A DNA stretch of 64,000 nucleotides. It comes from Paenibacillus_E allorhizoplanae (GTDB lineage: Bacteria > Bacillota > Bacilli > Paenibacillales > NBRC-103111). The notes under the pieces are model-generated. The model had not been told where the DNA came from. It ran no database searches and saw only the letters and a program-made list of their open reading frames with translations. Location: positions 62,001-126,000 of the forward strand of contig NZ_CAKMMW010000014.1 of assembly GCF_927798215.1 (NCBI RefSeq). Direction: 5' to 3'. Position numbers and translations under genes: made by a program. This document shows positions 63,113-64,000 of this stretch, piece by piece. How positions within the stretch are numbered: the first letter of the stretch is position 1; each line of letters begins with the position of its first letter.

Positions 63113-63403
63113 TTAGGACTTAACCGTAACCAGGACTTCGGAAAGCTTAGGATTACGGGTCTTACGATACTTAATTTTCGTCGCTTCTCCTCCCCTAAGG
63201 TGCCGAATTGACTTGTGATACTCCAAAATGTGCTTCACCTGATTGGCCAGGTCTGGGTTGATTTCCGGTAGTCTTTCCGTCAAATCCTTATGCACTGTGC
63301 TTTTGGAAACGCCGAATTCCTTAGCAATGGTGCGAACCGTATTCTTGGTCTCGACGATACAGGTACCAATCTTAATGGTTCGCTCTTTGATGTAATCGTG
63401 CAC
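63113..63403 (-). CDS. spoIIID: Sporulation transcriptional regulator SpoIIID
   Basis: The 96-residue protein (93 in B. subtilis) matches SpoIIID almost throughout: MHDYIKERTIKIG, the HTH RTIAKEFGVSKSTVHKDLTE and SIRHLRGGEATKIKYRK. It is the mother-cell regulator acting between sigma-E and sigma-K. The start is a GTG with GGAGG at 8 nt. Confidence 0.97.
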   Translation of the reverse strand: MHDYIKERTIKIGTCIVETKNTVRTIAKEFGVSKSTVHKDLTERLPEINPDLANQVKHILEYHKSIRHLRGGEATKIKYRKTRNPKLSEVLVTVKS

Positions 63404-63564
63404 TCCCCTCGCCTCCCTACTCGAGATAGTTTGGTAAAGTATATGAGGGGCATGACTAGATATTCTACGTAACCAAGCCTGACAAGCTCATTTCCCATAT
63501 TTATTTTCAAAATAATATCAAGAAATCAGCTTTTGGTGCTCAAATGGGTCAAATGTCCAAGAAA

Positions 63565-63600
63565 AATGTGAAAAAGCAGCAGGAATATACCCGCTGCCGT
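63565..63600 (-). terminator. Terminator of the spoIIQ-type gene
   Basis: GCAGC/GCTGC with a GG/CC inner pair (63576-63597) and a 7-nt loop, followed by TTTTTCACATTTTT on the minus strand. It separates the M23 gene from spoIIID. The rest of the 248-bp gap (63404-63570) shows no gene; it probably holds the sigma-E promoter of spoIIID, which I cannot place. Confidence 0.75.
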
Positions 63601-63651
63601 TCACTATATGTAGGCCTTAGCCCCATGTATCGTAATGCTCGAAATGCTGCT

Positions 63652-64000
63652 TTATTGCTTGACGTTCAAGAGGTTTTCTGGGTTAACAGCTGCATTGTCG
63701 CTAACTTGACGTACTTCAAAGTGTAAATGCACGCCATCTTCCTTCTCGAAATCGTTGCTGCCTGCTTTAGCGATGATATCGCCTTTCTTCACTTCTGCAC
63801 CTTTTGTTACCTTCACATCAGATAAACTTTGGTAAATACTGATCAAACCGTTGCTGTGTGTAATCTCAACCAGCTTACCAACAACAGGGCTTTGCTCAAC
63901 TGCTGTAACTTTACCACCTAGTGCCGCAAGTACATCGAATGCTGCGCCATCTTTGGCTTTCAAGTCGATTGCCGTGTGCGGTGTCAGTTGATCGAGGTAT
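63652..64000 (-). CDS. spoIIQ: M23 (LytM) domain protein, probably SpoIIQ, C-terminal part
   Basis: The C-terminal 116 codons are in the window; the gene continues past 64000. It is a LytM fold with PHTAIDL and, later, HLHFEV. The metal ligands read HTAID (His at 0, Asp at +4) and HxH, so they appear intact, unlike B. subtilis SpoIIQ, where the first His is lost. SpoIIQ forms the engulfment channel with SpoIIIAH. The identity rests on the neighbouring spoIIID and mbl; a plain peptidoglycan endopeptidase cannot be excluded. Confidence 0.82.
   Translation of the reverse strand, partial: YLDQLTPHTAIDLKAKDGAAFDVLAALGGKVTAVEQSPVVGKLVEITHSNGLISIYQSLSDVKVTKGAEVKKGDIIAKAGSNDFEKEDGVHLHFEVRQVSDNAAVNPENLLNVKQ

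Noticed and set aside
1..64000. tRNA, rRNA, CRISPR array, prophage or IS element
   Set aside because: I looked through the gene-free gaps on both strands and saw no cloverleaf, spaced repeats, phage genes or transposase.

Overview
The window looks like the chromosome of a motile, endospore-forming Paenibacillaceae member (Paenibacillus-like). Evidence: spoIIID, a spoIIQ-type M23 gene, an alpha/beta-type SASP, a degS/degU pair, comF genes, a B. subtilis-like flagellar gene order, and SLH-anchored S-layer proteins with csaB. All 56 genes I support lie on the minus strand, so transcription runs from high to low coordinates. I saw no RNA gene, IS element, prophage or CRISPR array.

Layout in transcription order (right to left). 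(1) 64000-56927: spoIIQ (partial), spoIIID, mbl, flhO, flhP, an EpuA-like membrane peptide, a pgsA-type phosphatidyltransferase, fabZ and the phosphoglucomutase pgcA. (2) 56765-37410: a cell-surface block. A DUF5693 membrane protein, csaB, tagA and tagO would build and pyruvylate the secondary cell-wall polymer to which SLH domains bind. A 1317-residue SLH protein and three tandem S-layer paralogues follow, with a promoter candidate seen for each of the three paralogues. (3) 37331-29442: a small secreted protein, SASP, metK, a coiled-coil peptide, a secreted phosphodiester glycosidase and the DegS-DegU two-component pair. (4) 29361-25738: a truncated glycosyltransferase-like protein, comFA, comFC and yvyF. 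(5) 25625-19117: the late flagellar operon flgM-flgN-flgK-flgL-yviE, then fliW-csrA, then flagellin. (6) 18983-5044: a flagellin-glycosylation island. It has Maf, an unknown partner, a full legionaminic acid route (legB, legC, legG, legI, legH, ptmE, legF), an amidination module (PseA/WbpG-like amidotransferase plus HisF/HisH-like proteins) and a large GT2 glycosyltransferase. (7) 4918-1: flaG-fliD-fliS-fliT, a cold-shock gene, hpf and the 5' end of secA.

Compared with the B. subtilis order hag / flaG-fliD-fliS-fliT-hpf-secA, the 14-kb glycosylation island sits between hag and flaG. Sigma-D-type promoters are visible before flgM, hag and flaG, all with 16-nt spacers. The hag leader carries a CsrA-type hairpin, matching the FliW/CsrA genes beside it. 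The most unusual DNA signals are a dense cluster of DnaA-box-like 9-mers at 1493-1673, two sigma-D promoters whose -10 boxes are one arm of a hairpin (flgM, flaG), and tandem in-frame translation starts on the first S-layer gene. Everything is read by eye; promoter, terminator and operator calls are pattern matches, not computed folds or searches.
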